Shown here: piece by piece, positions 16,539-24,839 of the stretch
Layout: each line of letters opens with the position of its first letter
Numbering within the stretch: position 1 is the first letter of the stretch
Notes under the pieces: generated by a model
Databases searched by the model: none
What the model was told of the DNA's origin: nothing
What the model saw: only the letters and a program-made list of their open reading frames with translations
Made by a program: the position numbers and the translations under genes
DNA from: Streptomyces mobaraensis NBRC 13819 = DSM 40847
GTDB taxonomy: Bacteria > Actinomycetota > Actinomycetes > Streptomycetales > Streptomycetaceae
Assembly: GCF_017916255.1 (NCBI RefSeq)
Contig: NZ_CP072827.1
Location: 5,853,501 to 5,917,500 of the forward strand
Direction: 5' to 3'
Length of the DNA: 64,000 nucleotides

Positions 16539-17291
16539 ATGACATCACCGGCATCAGCGGGATCAGGGGCATCGGCGGGATCAGAGGCGGCGGTGGCAGA
16601 GGCGGCACCGGCGGGACCGGAGGCGTCGTCGGGGGCGGCGGCAAGCACCGCCGATGCCGTGCTCCAGGCCCTGCGCCCGGTCGTCGACGGCCTCGCCGCC
16701 ACCTTCGGCACCCAGTGCGAGGTGGTGCTGCACGACTACCGGACCCCGGACGCCAGCGTCGTCGCCCTCGCCGGATCCGTCACCTCGCGGTCCGTCGGCG
16801 GGGCCATGAGCGAGATCGGCCTGGAGATGCTGGCGCGCGGCGACACCGCGCGCGACAAGCTCAACTACGTCACCAAGACGCCCGACGGGCGCACGGTGAA
16901 GTCGTCCACCCTGCTGCTGCGCGACGGCTCCGGGCACGTCTTCGGGTCGCTCTGCGTCAACCTCGACATCACCGAACTCCGGCTCGCCGCCAAGGCGATG
17001 GCCGCCCTGGTCGGCACGGCGGACGCCGCGCCGGCGGCCACGACGGTGTTCTCGGACGACATCGGCGAGGTCGTCACCGCCGTGATCGAGCAGGAGGAGG
17101 AACGCCTCGGCCGGCCGCTGGCCCACGACTCGCGCCAGGGCCGGCTCCGGGTGATCGAGGCACTGGACGCCCGCGGGGTGTTCCGGCTCAGCCGCTCGGC
17201 GCTGGTCGTCGCCGAACGGCTCGGGGTGTCGCGGGCGACGGTCTACGCCGACCTCGGACTGGTACGAGGGGAGCGGCGGGCGCCGGACTGA
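16539..17291 (+). CDS. YheO/DauR-like PAS-HTH transcriptional regulator
   Basis: 250 residues. The ATG at 16539 follows GGAGGCAGGG. Residues 1-45 are low complexity. Residues about 46-150 are the YheO-like PAS domain (LRPVVDGLAATFGTQCEVVL, SVGGAMSEIGLEMLARG, VFGSLCVNLDIT). Residues about 185-245 are a DNA-binding HTH (RLRVIEALDARGVFRLSRSA, AERLGVSRATVYADL). Regulators of this class respond to metabolites; DauR of Pseudomonas represses D-arginine catabolism. Here it is divergent from the threonine-synthase-like gene, its most likely target. Confidence 0.85.
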   Translation: MTSPASAGSGASAGSEAAVAEAAPAGPEASSGAAASTADAVLQALRPVVDGLAATFGTQCEVVLHDYRTPDASVVALAGSVTSRSVGGAMSEIGLEMLARGDTARDKLNYVTKTPDGRTVKSSTLLLRDGSGHVFGSLCVNLDITELRLAAKAMAALVGTADAAPAATTVFSDDIGEVVTAVIEQEEERLGRPLAHDSRQGRLRVIEALDARGVFRLSRSALVVAERLGVSRATVYADLGLVRGERRAPD

Positions 17292-17318
17292 GAAGTCCGG
17301 GAGGCCCACCGCACCGCC

Positions 17319-19016
17319 TCAACTCATCCGCAGCGCCAGGAAGAAGTCCAGCTTGTCCTCCAGCCGCGACAGGTCGCGCCCGGTCAACTGCTCGATGCGG
17401 CCCACCCGGTAACGCAGCGTGTTGACGTGCAGGTGCAGTCGCGTCGCACAGCGCGTCCACGAACCGTCGGAGTCGAGGAACGCCTCCAGGGTCGGGATCA
17501 GCTCGGCGCGGTGCCGGTTGTCGTACTCGCGCAGCGGGTCCAGCAGCCGGGCGGTGAACGCGCGGCGCACGTCGTCGGGGACGAACGGCAGCAGCAGGAC
17601 GTGCGAGGCCAGTTCCTGGTGGCCGGCCGCGCAGACGCGCCCGGGCCGGGCGGCGGCGACGCGGCGGGCGTGCCGGGCCTCCTCCAGGGCGCCGCGCAGC
17701 CCCTCCGCCGAGTGGACGGCGGCGCTGACGCCGAAGGTGAGGCGGCCGTCGCCGTCGAGCCCCCGGGAGAGCGGGGCGCGGACGGCGGCCAGCAGCGCGT
17801 CGGCGTGCAGGGCGGCGTCGGCGCCGGCCGGCCGGTCCTCGTCAGGGGCGGCCGGGGCCGCGGGGAGCGGCACCAGGGCGACGGCCTCGTCGTCGGTGTG
17901 GGCGACGGCGATCCGCTCGGACGGCTCGGTGCCCGTCGCGTCCGGGGCGACCAGCGCCTCCTCCAGCAGGCTCTGGGCGATCGGCCCGGACGGGAGGGCG
18001 GCGGCCGTCTCGCCGTCGGTCCACTCCACGCGGGCCACGACGACCTGCCAGTGCGGGGCGGCGCCCGTCCCCGGCGCCAGCACGGGCGCGGCGACCCGCA
18101 GCCGGGCGGCGATCTCGGCCGGCGCGGCGTTCGACTGGACGAGCTCCAGCACCTCCTGCGCCAGCCGGCGGCGGACCGTCCGGGCGGCCTCGCGCCGCTC
18201 GCGCTCGACGGCGATCAACTGGGTGACGCCGTGCAGCAGGTCGAGGCGTTCGGCCGGCCAGTCGCCGGCGTCGGCCTCCACGGCGAGCAGCCAGTCCGAG
18301 AGGACGGTCTCGCGCGGGTCGGCCGGGCCGGCGGACGTGCCGTGGATGGGGAACAGGGAGTACGTGGCCCCGCCCGCCGTCACCCGGTGCGGGCCCCGGC
18401 GGCCCGAGCGGGCCGCGGCCAGGTGCTCGCCCGCCAGTACGGCGCTGACCTCGGACGACAGCGCCGGGCCCGCTCCCGCCAGCGAGGAACCGGCGATCGG
18501 GCGGCCGGTGGGGGACAGCACCCAGGCGCGCAGGTCCAGGTCCGAGCCGAGCAGGTCCAGGACGACCTCCGGGCCGCCGCCCGCCGGGCCCGAGGTCATC
18601 AGCCGGCGGTGCCGGTCCACGACCGCGGCCAGGTCGCCGGCGCGCTCGCCGGAGACCTGCCGGACGACGTGCTCGGTGATGGACGCGAACGACACCGTCT
18701 CGTCCACGGAGAACAGCGGCAGCCGGTGCCGGGCGCACGCCTCGATCAGGTCGTCCGGGGTGGAGCTGATCTCCGCCTCGCCCGCCGCGAGCCCGGCCAC
18801 CCCGGCGGTGGCCAGGATGCGGACGAAGCGCTCGGAGTCGGCCGGTTCCCGGCGCCAGGCCAGGCCGGTGAGGACCAGTTCGCCGCCCGAGAGGTAGCGG
18901 CTCGGGTCGCGCAGATCGGTCGTCATCACGCCGCGCACGGTGCGGTCGAGCTCGTCCTCGCCACCGAGCAGTCGAAGGCCCAGCGCGTCGGTCTCCAGCA
19001 GTGCGCGCAGCCGCAT
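17319..19016 (-). CDS. PucR family transcriptional regulator of purine catabolism
   Basis: 565 residues. The N-terminal PucR domain (LRALLETDALGLRLLGGEDE, SRYLSGGELVLTGLAW, ACARHRLPLFSVDETVSFAS) is followed by a GGDEF-like central region and a C-terminal HTH_30 (FLDSDGSWTRCATRLHLHVN, then RVGRIEQLTGRDL). In Bacillus, PucR governs purine degradation. Here the gene is divergent from the xanthine dehydrogenase operon, strongly suggesting local control of that operon, perhaps with a purine or allantoin intermediate as signal. The start MRLRALLETDALG matches the domain's usual N-terminus. The stop is 28 bp from the convergent YheO-like gene. Confidence 0.9.
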   Translation of the reverse strand: MRLRALLETDALGLRLLGGEDELDRTVRGVMTTDLRDPSRYLSGGELVLTGLAWRREPADSERFVRILATAGVAGLAAGEAEISSTPDDLIEACARHRLPLFSVDETVSFASITEHVVRQVSGERAGDLAAVVDRHRRLMTSGPAGGGPEVVLDLLGSDLDLRAWVLSPTGRPIAGSSLAGAGPALSSEVSAVLAGEHLAAARSGRRGPHRVTAGGATYSLFPIHGTSAGPADPRETVLSDWLLAVEADAGDWPAERLDLLHGVTQLIAVERERREAARTVRRRLAQEVLELVQSNAAPAEIAARLRVAAPVLAPGTGAAPHWQVVVARVEWTDGETAAALPSGPIAQSLLEEALVAPDATGTEPSERIAVAHTDDEAVALVPLPAAPAAPDEDRPAGADAALHADALLAAVRAPLSRGLDGDGRLTFGVSAAVHSAEGLRGALEEARHARRVAAARPGRVCAAGHQELASHVLLLPFVPDDVRRAFTARLLDPLREYDNRHRAELIPTLEAFLDSDGSWTRCATRLHLHVNTLRYRVGRIEQLTGRDLSRLEDKLDFFLALRMS

Positions 19017-19288
19017 GGGGGGTCGCCGCCGATCTTTCTCGTGTGTTGGTCGTGTTACCGGTGCGAAGCCGTGAGGTTTCCGCGCTCCGCCTTTCGTTCG
19101 AATCTACAAGACGGTGTGCGTGACCAGCCAACCGCTTCATGGTTTCGGTGACTGCTCCCCCCACGTGAAGCCTCTGTGTACTGGCTGCACGCGGCACCGA
19201 CCCGGCACCGGCCCCCACCCGGAGCTCCCCCACGACCGACCCGCCCGGAGCCGTCCGAACGGCCCAAGCACGGTCCCCGCACCGCCCC

Positions 19289-19355
19289 CCGTACGGCCGT
19301 ACCGCCCCCGCCGGGCGGCGGGCGGCGTTCGGCGGCGGGCGGTACGGCCGTACGG
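19289..19355. promoter_or_regulatory. Perfect 19-bp inverted repeat just upstream of the xanthine dehydrogenase operon
   Basis: The arm at 19289-19307 (CCGTACGGCCGTACCGCCC) is exactly repeated inverted at 19337-19355, with a 29-nt GC-rich loop. Each arm contains the 12-bp palindrome GTACGGCCGTAC, so each could be a protein site and the pair could form an RNA hairpin 30 bp before the first start codon. The rest of 19017-19385 has no gene that can be supported. Confidence 0.7.
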
Positions 19356-19385
19356 CGGCGGGACCAGAGCGAGAAGAGAACGCCC

Positions 19386-20282
19386 ATGGACTTCCTGCGC
19401 CCCGACCGCTGGGAGGACGCGCTGGCCGCCAAGGCCGAGCACCCTACGGCGGTGCCCCTGGCGGGCGGCACGGATGTGATGGTCGAGATCAACTTCGACC
19501 ACCGCCGCCCCAGCCACCTCCTCGACCTCACCCGCATCGGCGACCTGTACGCCTGGGAGGCCGACGGACCCGACGTCCGCCTCGGCGCCGCCGTCCCGTA
19601 CGCCCGCGTCATCGCGGAGCTGTCCGGCCCGCTCCCCGGCTTCGCCCTGGCCGCCCGCACCGTCGGCTCGCCGCAGATCCGCAACCGCGGCAGCGTCGGC
19701 GGCAACCTCGGAGCCGCCTCCCCGGCCGGCGACTCCCACCCCGCGCTGCTCGCGGCGGGTGCCGTGGTCGAGGCCGAGTCGGTGCGCGGCACCCGGCTCG
19801 TACCGATCGACGACTTCTACACCGGCGTCAAGCGCAACGCCCTCGCCCCGGACGAACTGATCCGCGCCGTACGCGTCCGGAAGGCCGCCGGGCCGCAGCA
19901 GTTCGCCAAGGTCGGCACGCGCAACGCGATGGTCATCGCCGTGTGCGCCTTCGGCCTCGCCCTGCACCCCGACACCCGGACCGTCCGCACCGGCATCGGC
20001 TCGGCGGCGCCGACGCCCGTCCGGGCGCGGGCGGCGGAGGACTTCCTGGCCGCCGCCCTCGGCGAGGCCCGCTGCTGGGACACCGGCCGGCCCGTACCGG
20101 CAGCCGTCGCCGAGGAGTTCGCGGCCCTCGCGTCGGCCGCCTGCAACCCCATCGACGACGTGCGCGGCAGCGCGGCCTACCGCCGCCGCGCGGTGGGCGT
20201 CATGGCCCGGCGCACGCTCGGCTGGGCGTGGCGGGAGTACACAGACGGGACGACGGGGGAGAGGGGCGAGCTGTGCGCGTGA
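19386..20282 (+). CDS. Xanthine dehydrogenase, FAD-binding subunit
   Basis: 298 residues from the ATG at 19386 (MDFLRPDRWEDALAAK). FAD-binding motifs of the molybdo-flavoprotein family: VPLAGGTDVMVEI near the start, then GSPQIRNRGSVGGNLGAASP, which contacts FAD. The C-terminal CO-dehydrogenase-like domain follows. It carries electrons from the Fe-S subunit to NAD in the oxidation of hypoxanthine and xanthine to urate in the cytoplasm. It is the first gene of an FAD, Fe-S, Mo-subunit operon; its last codons overlap the start of the Fe-S gene. A long perfect inverted repeat lies in front of it. Confidence 0.92.
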   Translation: MDFLRPDRWEDALAAKAEHPTAVPLAGGTDVMVEINFDHRRPSHLLDLTRIGDLYAWEADGPDVRLGAAVPYARVIAELSGPLPGFALAARTVGSPQIRNRGSVGGNLGAASPAGDSHPALLAAGAVVEAESVRGTRLVPIDDFYTGVKRNALAPDELIRAVRVRKAAGPQQFAKVGTRNAMVIAVCAFGLALHPDTRTVRTGIGSAAPTPVRARAAEDFLAAALGEARCWDTGRPVPAAVAEEFAALASAACNPIDDVRGSAAYRRRAVGVMARRTLGWAWREYTDGTTGERGELCA

Positions 20283-20794
20283 ACATGACGGTCAACGGCC
20301 GGCCGCAGCGGGCCGACGACGTGTGGGAGGGCGAGAGCCTCCTCTACGTCCTGCGCGAGCGCCTGGGCCTGCCGGGCTCCAAGAACGCCTGCGAGCAGGG
20401 CGAGTGCGGCTCGTGCACGGTCCGCCTCGACGGCGTCCCGGTCTGCGCCTGCCTGGTCGCCGCCGGCCAGGCGGAGGGGCGCGACATCGTCACCGTCGAG
20501 GGCCTGGCCGCCCGCGCGGGCGTACCGGACGGCCGACTCTCCCCGGTGCAGCGGGCGTTCGTCGACGCGGGCGCCGTCCAGTGCGGCTTCTGCACCCCGG
20601 GCCTGCTCGTCGCCGCCGACGACCTGCTCGCCCGCGACCCCGACCCGTCCGACGCGGACATCCGCGAGGCCCTCTCCGGCAACCTCTGCCGCTGCACGGG
20701 CTACGAGAAGATCCTCGACGCCGTACGCCTGGCGGCGGCGCGGGGCGGGGGCGGCGTGGGGGACGAGGCCGGCCGCGACGGACAGGAGGGCTGA
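20273..20794 (+). CDS. Xanthine dehydrogenase, 2Fe-2S subunit
   Basis: 173 residues. Two [2Fe-2S] clusters are encoded by NACEQGECGSCTVRLDG with a following VCAC (plant ferredoxin-like), and by QCGFCTPG plus NLCRCTGY (helical domain). The GTG at 20273 follows GAGAGGGG and gives MRVNMTVNGRPQ, overlapping the preceding gene by 10 bp; a GTG at 20279 and an ATG at 20285 are alternatives. It transfers electrons from the molybdenum centre to FAD. The tight overlaps show it is translationally linked to both neighbours. Confidence 0.93.
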   Translation: MRVNMTVNGRPQRADDVWEGESLLYVLRERLGLPGSKNACEQGECGSCTVRLDGVPVCACLVAAGQAEGRDIVTVEGLAARAGVPDGRLSPVQRAFVDAGAVQCGFCTPGLLVAADDLLARDPDPSDADIREALSGNLCRCTGYEKILDAVRLAAARGGGGVGDEAGRDGQEG

Positions 20795-20797
20795 GAC

Positions 20798-23239
20798 GTG
20801 AGGGAACGAACCCCGGCCGGCGGGCCGATGACCGGAGGGCCGGCGGCCGGCGGGCGGACCCCCAGCGGGGCACCCGCCGGGCTCACGCAGGGCAGCCGAA
20901 CCCGTGGCGGCATCGGCGAGTCCACCCTCCGCCCGGACGGCACGCTCAAGGTCACCGGCGAGTTCGCCTACGCCTCCGACCTCTGGCACGAGGACATGCT
21001 CTGGGGCCACACCCTGCGCAGCCCGCACGCCCACGCCCGGATCCGCTCCGTCGACGTCGCCGAGGCCCTCGCCACCCCCGGCGTGTACGCCGTCCTGACC
21101 CACGACGACCTCCCGGCCGCCACCCGCTACGGGCTGGAGCTCCAGGACACCCCCGTCCTCGCCGACGGCGTCGTCCGGCACCACGGCGAACCGGTCGCGC
21201 TCGTCGCCGCCGACCACCCGGAGACCGCGCGCCGCGCCGCCGCGAAGATCCGGGTGGCGTACGAGGAACTGCCGGTCGTCACCGACGAGGCGAGCGCCAC
21301 GGCGCCCGGCGCGCCCGTCCTCCACCCCGGCCGTACGGACGGCCACGCGGCCCACGTCCCGCACCCCAACATCGTCCACCGCCAGCCCGTCCGGCGCGGC
21401 GACGTCGCCGCCGCGAAGGCCCGGGCGGCGGCCGTCGTCACCGGCGAGTACGAGGTGGGGATGCAGGACCAGGCGTTCCTGGGGCCGGAGTCGGGCCTCG
21501 CCGTGCCCGCCGAGGACGGCGGCGTCGACCTGTACATCGCCACCCAGTGGCTGCACGCCGACCTCCGGCAGATCGCGCCCGTCCTCGGCCTGCCGGAGGA
21601 CAAGGTGCGGATGACGCTGTCCGGCGTCGGCGGCGCCTTCGGCGGCCGGGAGGACCTGTCCATGCAGGCCCACGCCTGCCTGCTCGCGCTGCGGACCGGC
21701 CGGCCGGTCAAGATGGTCTACAACCGGTTCGAATCCTTCTTCGGCCACGTCCACCGGCACCCGGCCCGGCTCCGCTACGAGCACGGCGCCGACCGCGACG
21801 GCCGGCTCCTCTACGTCACGGCCCGCATCGTCCTGGACGGCGGCGCGTACGCCTCGTCGTCCCCGGCCGTCGTCGGCAACGCCGCCTCGCTCTCCGTCGG
21901 ACCGTACGAGTGCCCGAACGTCGACGTCGAGGCGCTCGCCCTCTACACCAACAACCCGCCGTGCGGCGCGATGCGCGGCTTCGGCGCCGTCCAGGCGTGC
22001 TTCGCCTACGAGGCGCAGATGGACCGGCTGGCCGCCGAACTCGGCCTCGACCCGGTCGAGTTCCGGCGCCGCAACGCGATGTCCCAGGGCTCGGTCATGC
22101 CGACCGGGCAGGTCGTCGACTCGCCGGCCCCCGTCGCCGAACTGCTGCGCCGCGTCAAGGCGATGCCGATGCCGCCCGAGCGGCAGTGGGAGACCGCCGG
22201 CGGCGGCCCCGACCTGCGGGCGCTGCCCGGCGGGGTCGCCAACACCACGCACGGCGAGGGGGTCGTGCGGGGCGTCGGCTACGCGGTCGGCATCAAGAAC
22301 GTCGGCTTCTCGGAGGGATTCGACGACTACTCCACGGCACGGGTGCGGCTGGAGTACGCCGGAGGGGAGGCCGTGGCCACCGTGCACACGGCGATGGCCG
22401 AGGTCGGGCAGGGCGGCGTCACCGTCCACGCCCAGATCGCCCGGACCGAGCTGGGCGTCTCCCGGGTGACCATCCACCCGGCCGACACCCGCGTCGGATC
22501 GGCCGGTTCCACGTCCGCGTCCCGCCAGACGTACGTCACCGGCGGCGCCGTCCGGCACGCCTGCGCGACCGTCCGCGAGCGCGTCCTGGCACTCGGCCGG
22601 ACGAAGTTCGGGACGTACCACCCGGCCTGGGCCACCGCCGAACTCCTCCTGGAGGACGGCAAAGTCGTCACCGACGGGGGCGAGGTCCTGGCGGCCCTCG
22701 CGGACGTCCTGGAGGGCGAGGAGCCGGTCGAGGCCGAGGCGGAGTGGCGGCACCGGCCCACCGAACCGTTCGACCTGCGCACCGGCCAGGGCACCGGGCA
22801 CGTCCAGTACTCCTTCGCCGCGCACCGCGCGGTGGTGGAGGTGGACACCGAACTGGGCCTGGTCAAGGTCGTCGAACTGGCCTGCGCCCAGGACGTCGGC
22901 AAGGCCCTCAACCCGCTCTCCGTCACCGGCCAGATCCAGGGCGGGAGCACCCAGGGGCTGGGGCTGGCCGTCATGGAGGAGATCGCGGTGGACCCGGGCA
23001 CGGGGAAGGTGCGCAACCCCTCCTTCACCGACTACCTCATCCCCACCATCCTCGACACCCCGGCCATGCCGGTCGACGTCCTCGAACTCGCCGACCCCCA
23101 CGCGCCGTACGGGCTGCGGGGCGTGGGGGAGGCGCCGACGCTCTCCTCCACCCCCGCCGTCGTGGCCGCCATCAGGCAGGCGACGGGACTGGCGCTGCGG
23201 AGGGTGCCGGTGCGGCCGGAGCATCTGACGGGAGGCTGA
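20798..23239 (+). CDS. Xanthine dehydrogenase, molybdopterin-binding subunit
   Basis: 813 residues from the GTG at 20798 with AGGAGG nine bases upstream. Molybdopterin-binding motifs are clear: GVGGAFGGREDLSMQAHACL, CGAMRGFGAVQ, and near the C-terminus GLRGVGEAPTLSSTPAVVAA, which contains the catalytic glutamate. It hydroxylates hypoxanthine and xanthine at the Mo centre and needs XdhC for insertion of the sulfurated cofactor. It follows the Fe-S subunit by 3 bp. About 40 N-terminal residues before GGIGESTLRPDGTLK are low complexity. Substrate assignment rests on the PucR, purine permease and XdhC neighbours; other purine or nicotinate hydroxylases share the fold. Confidence 0.93.
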   Translation: MRERTPAGGPMTGGPAAGGRTPSGAPAGLTQGSRTRGGIGESTLRPDGTLKVTGEFAYASDLWHEDMLWGHTLRSPHAHARIRSVDVAEALATPGVYAVLTHDDLPAATRYGLELQDTPVLADGVVRHHGEPVALVAADHPETARRAAAKIRVAYEELPVVTDEASATAPGAPVLHPGRTDGHAAHVPHPNIVHRQPVRRGDVAAAKARAAAVVTGEYEVGMQDQAFLGPESGLAVPAEDGGVDLYIATQWLHADLRQIAPVLGLPEDKVRMTLSGVGGAFGGREDLSMQAHACLLALRTGRPVKMVYNRFESFFGHVHRHPARLRYEHGADRDGRLLYVTARIVLDGGAYASSSPAVVGNAASLSVGPYECPNVDVEALALYTNNPPCGAMRGFGAVQACFAYEAQMDRLAAELGLDPVEFRRRNAMSQGSVMPTGQVVDSPAPVAELLRRVKAMPMPPERQWETAGGGPDLRALPGGVANTTHGEGVVRGVGYAVGIKNVGFSEGFDDYSTARVRLEYAGGEAVATVHTAMAEVGQGGVTVHAQIARTELGVSRVTIHPADTRVGSAGSTSASRQTYVTGGAVRHACATVRERVLALGRTKFGTYHPAWATAELLLEDGKVVTDGGEVLAALADVLEGEEPVEAEAEWRHRPTEPFDLRTGQGTGHVQYSFAAHRAVVEVDTELGLVKVVELACAQDVGKALNPLSVTGQIQGGSTQGLGLAVMEEIAVDPGTGKVRNPSFTDYLIPTILDTPAMPVDVLELADPHAPYGLRGVGEAPTLSSTPAVVAAIRQATGLALRRVPVRPEHLTGG

Positions 23240-23341
23240 GAGCGGCCGAGGTGGATGTCCCCCCACACCCCCCATAGATCCCCATATCCCCCCACCCCCA
23301 CCGGTATCGCACGCTCGGCATCCAAGGAGCAGGCAGACACC

Positions 23342-24811
23342 ATGACGCAGCCATCCGTGGAGCCGGCGGCCACGGCCGCGGGCGCGAGCGCGGGCTCGTG
23401 TCCCCCGGCCGGCAGGTCCCGGCTCGACCGGCTCGACCGGTTCTTCCAGATCTCGGCACGCGGTTCCACCCCCGCCCGCGAGGTGCGCGGCGGCGTCACC
23501 ACGTTCATGGCGATGTCCTACATCGTGCTGCTCAACCCGCTGATCCTGTCCGGCAAGGACGCGTCCGGGCACACGCTCGGCCACGCCGCCCTCATCACGG
23601 CGACCGCGCTGGCCGCGGCCGTCTGCACCCTGCTCATGGGCCTCGTCGGCAAGGTCCCGCTCGCGCTCGCCGCCGGGCTCGGCGTCTCCGGGGTGCTGGC
23701 CGGCCAGGTGGTCCCGCACATGACCTGGCCGCAGGCGATGGGCATGTGCGTGCTGTACGGGGGCGTCATCGTCCTGCTGGTCCTCACCGGGCTGCGCGAA
23801 CTCGTCATGAACGCCATCCCGTTGGCGCTCAAACACGCGATCACCATCGGCATCGGGATGTTCATCGCCCTCATCGGCCTGGTGAAGGCCGGCTTCGTGC
23901 ACGCGGCCAAGGCCGGCGGACCGGTGACCCTCGGCCCGGCGGGCGAGCTGGCCGGCTGGCCGGTGCTGGTCTTCTGCGTGACGCTCCTGACCGTCTTCAT
24001 GCTCCAGGCGCGGAACGTCCCGGGCGCCATCCTCATCGGCATCGTGACCGGCACCGTCCTCGCCGTCGCGGTCAACGCCGTCGCGGACCCGGGCCCCGGC
24101 ACCTGGCAGGCCGGCGCCCCCGAACTCCACGGGAGCGCCGTCTCCCTGCCCGACTTCTCCCTCCTCGGCGACGTCTCCTTCGGCGGCTGGGGCTCGCTCG
24201 GCGCGCTGAGCGTCGGGGTGATCGTCTTCACCCTGGTCCTGGCCGGTTTCTTCGACGCGATGGCCACGATCATCGGCGTCGGCACGGAGGCCGGACTCGC
24301 CGACGACCGCGGCCGGATGCCCGGGCTCAGCCGGGCGCTGCTCGTCGACGGCGCGGGCGGGGCGATCGGCGGGGTCACGGGCGCGTCGGGCCAGACGGTC
24401 TTCATCGAGTCCGCCACCGGCGTCGGCGAGGGGGCCCGTACCGGGCTGTCGTCCGTCGTCACCGGCCTCCTCTTCACCGCCTGCCTCTTCGTCACCCCGC
24501 TCACCCGAATGGTCCCGGGGGAGGTCGCGGCGGCGGCGCTGGTGGTCATCGGCGCGATGATGATGAGCCATGCGCGGCACATCGACTGGAACGACCGGGC
24601 GGTCGCCGTCCCCGCGTTCCTCACGGTCGTCCTCATGCCGTTCACCTACTCGATCACGGCGGGTGTCGGCGCGGGCGTCATCGCCTACACCGCGATCAGA
24701 ACGGCCGAAGGGAAGTGGCGGGAGCCGGGGACCTTCATGTGGGTGCTGACGGCGGTCTTCACGGTGTATTTCGCGCTGCACCCCATCGAGAACTGGCTGG
24801 GCGTCAGGTAG
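23342..24811 (+). CDS. NCS2 family purine permease (AzgA-like)
   Basis: 489 residues from the ATG at 23342 (MTQPSVEPAATAAG), with AAGGAG upstream. It has about 12-14 membrane helices and the AzgA-type signatures VRGGVTTFMAMSYIVLLNP, GGVTGASGQTVFIESATGVG and GLSSVVTGLLF. Members import hypoxanthine, guanine or adenine by proton symport. It sits in the xanthine dehydrogenase operon, 102 bp after the Mo subunit, so it most likely supplies that enzyme's substrates. Confidence 0.92.
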   Translation: MTQPSVEPAATAAGASAGSCPPAGRSRLDRLDRFFQISARGSTPAREVRGGVTTFMAMSYIVLLNPLILSGKDASGHTLGHAALITATALAAAVCTLLMGLVGKVPLALAAGLGVSGVLAGQVVPHMTWPQAMGMCVLYGGVIVLLVLTGLRELVMNAIPLALKHAITIGIGMFIALIGLVKAGFVHAAKAGGPVTLGPAGELAGWPVLVFCVTLLTVFMLQARNVPGAILIGIVTGTVLAVAVNAVADPGPGTWQAGAPELHGSAVSLPDFSLLGDVSFGGWGSLGALSVGVIVFTLVLAGFFDAMATIIGVGTEAGLADDRGRMPGLSRALLVDGAGGAIGGVTGASGQTVFIESATGVGEGARTGLSSVVTGLLFTACLFVTPLTRMVPGEVAAAALVVIGAMMMSHARHIDWNDRAVAVPAFLTVVLMPFTYSITAGVGAGVIAYTAIRTAEGKWREPGTFMWVLTAVFTVYFALHPIENWLGVR

Positions 24812-24839
24812 GGATGAGGAGAGGAAGGAGGTTCCCGAC

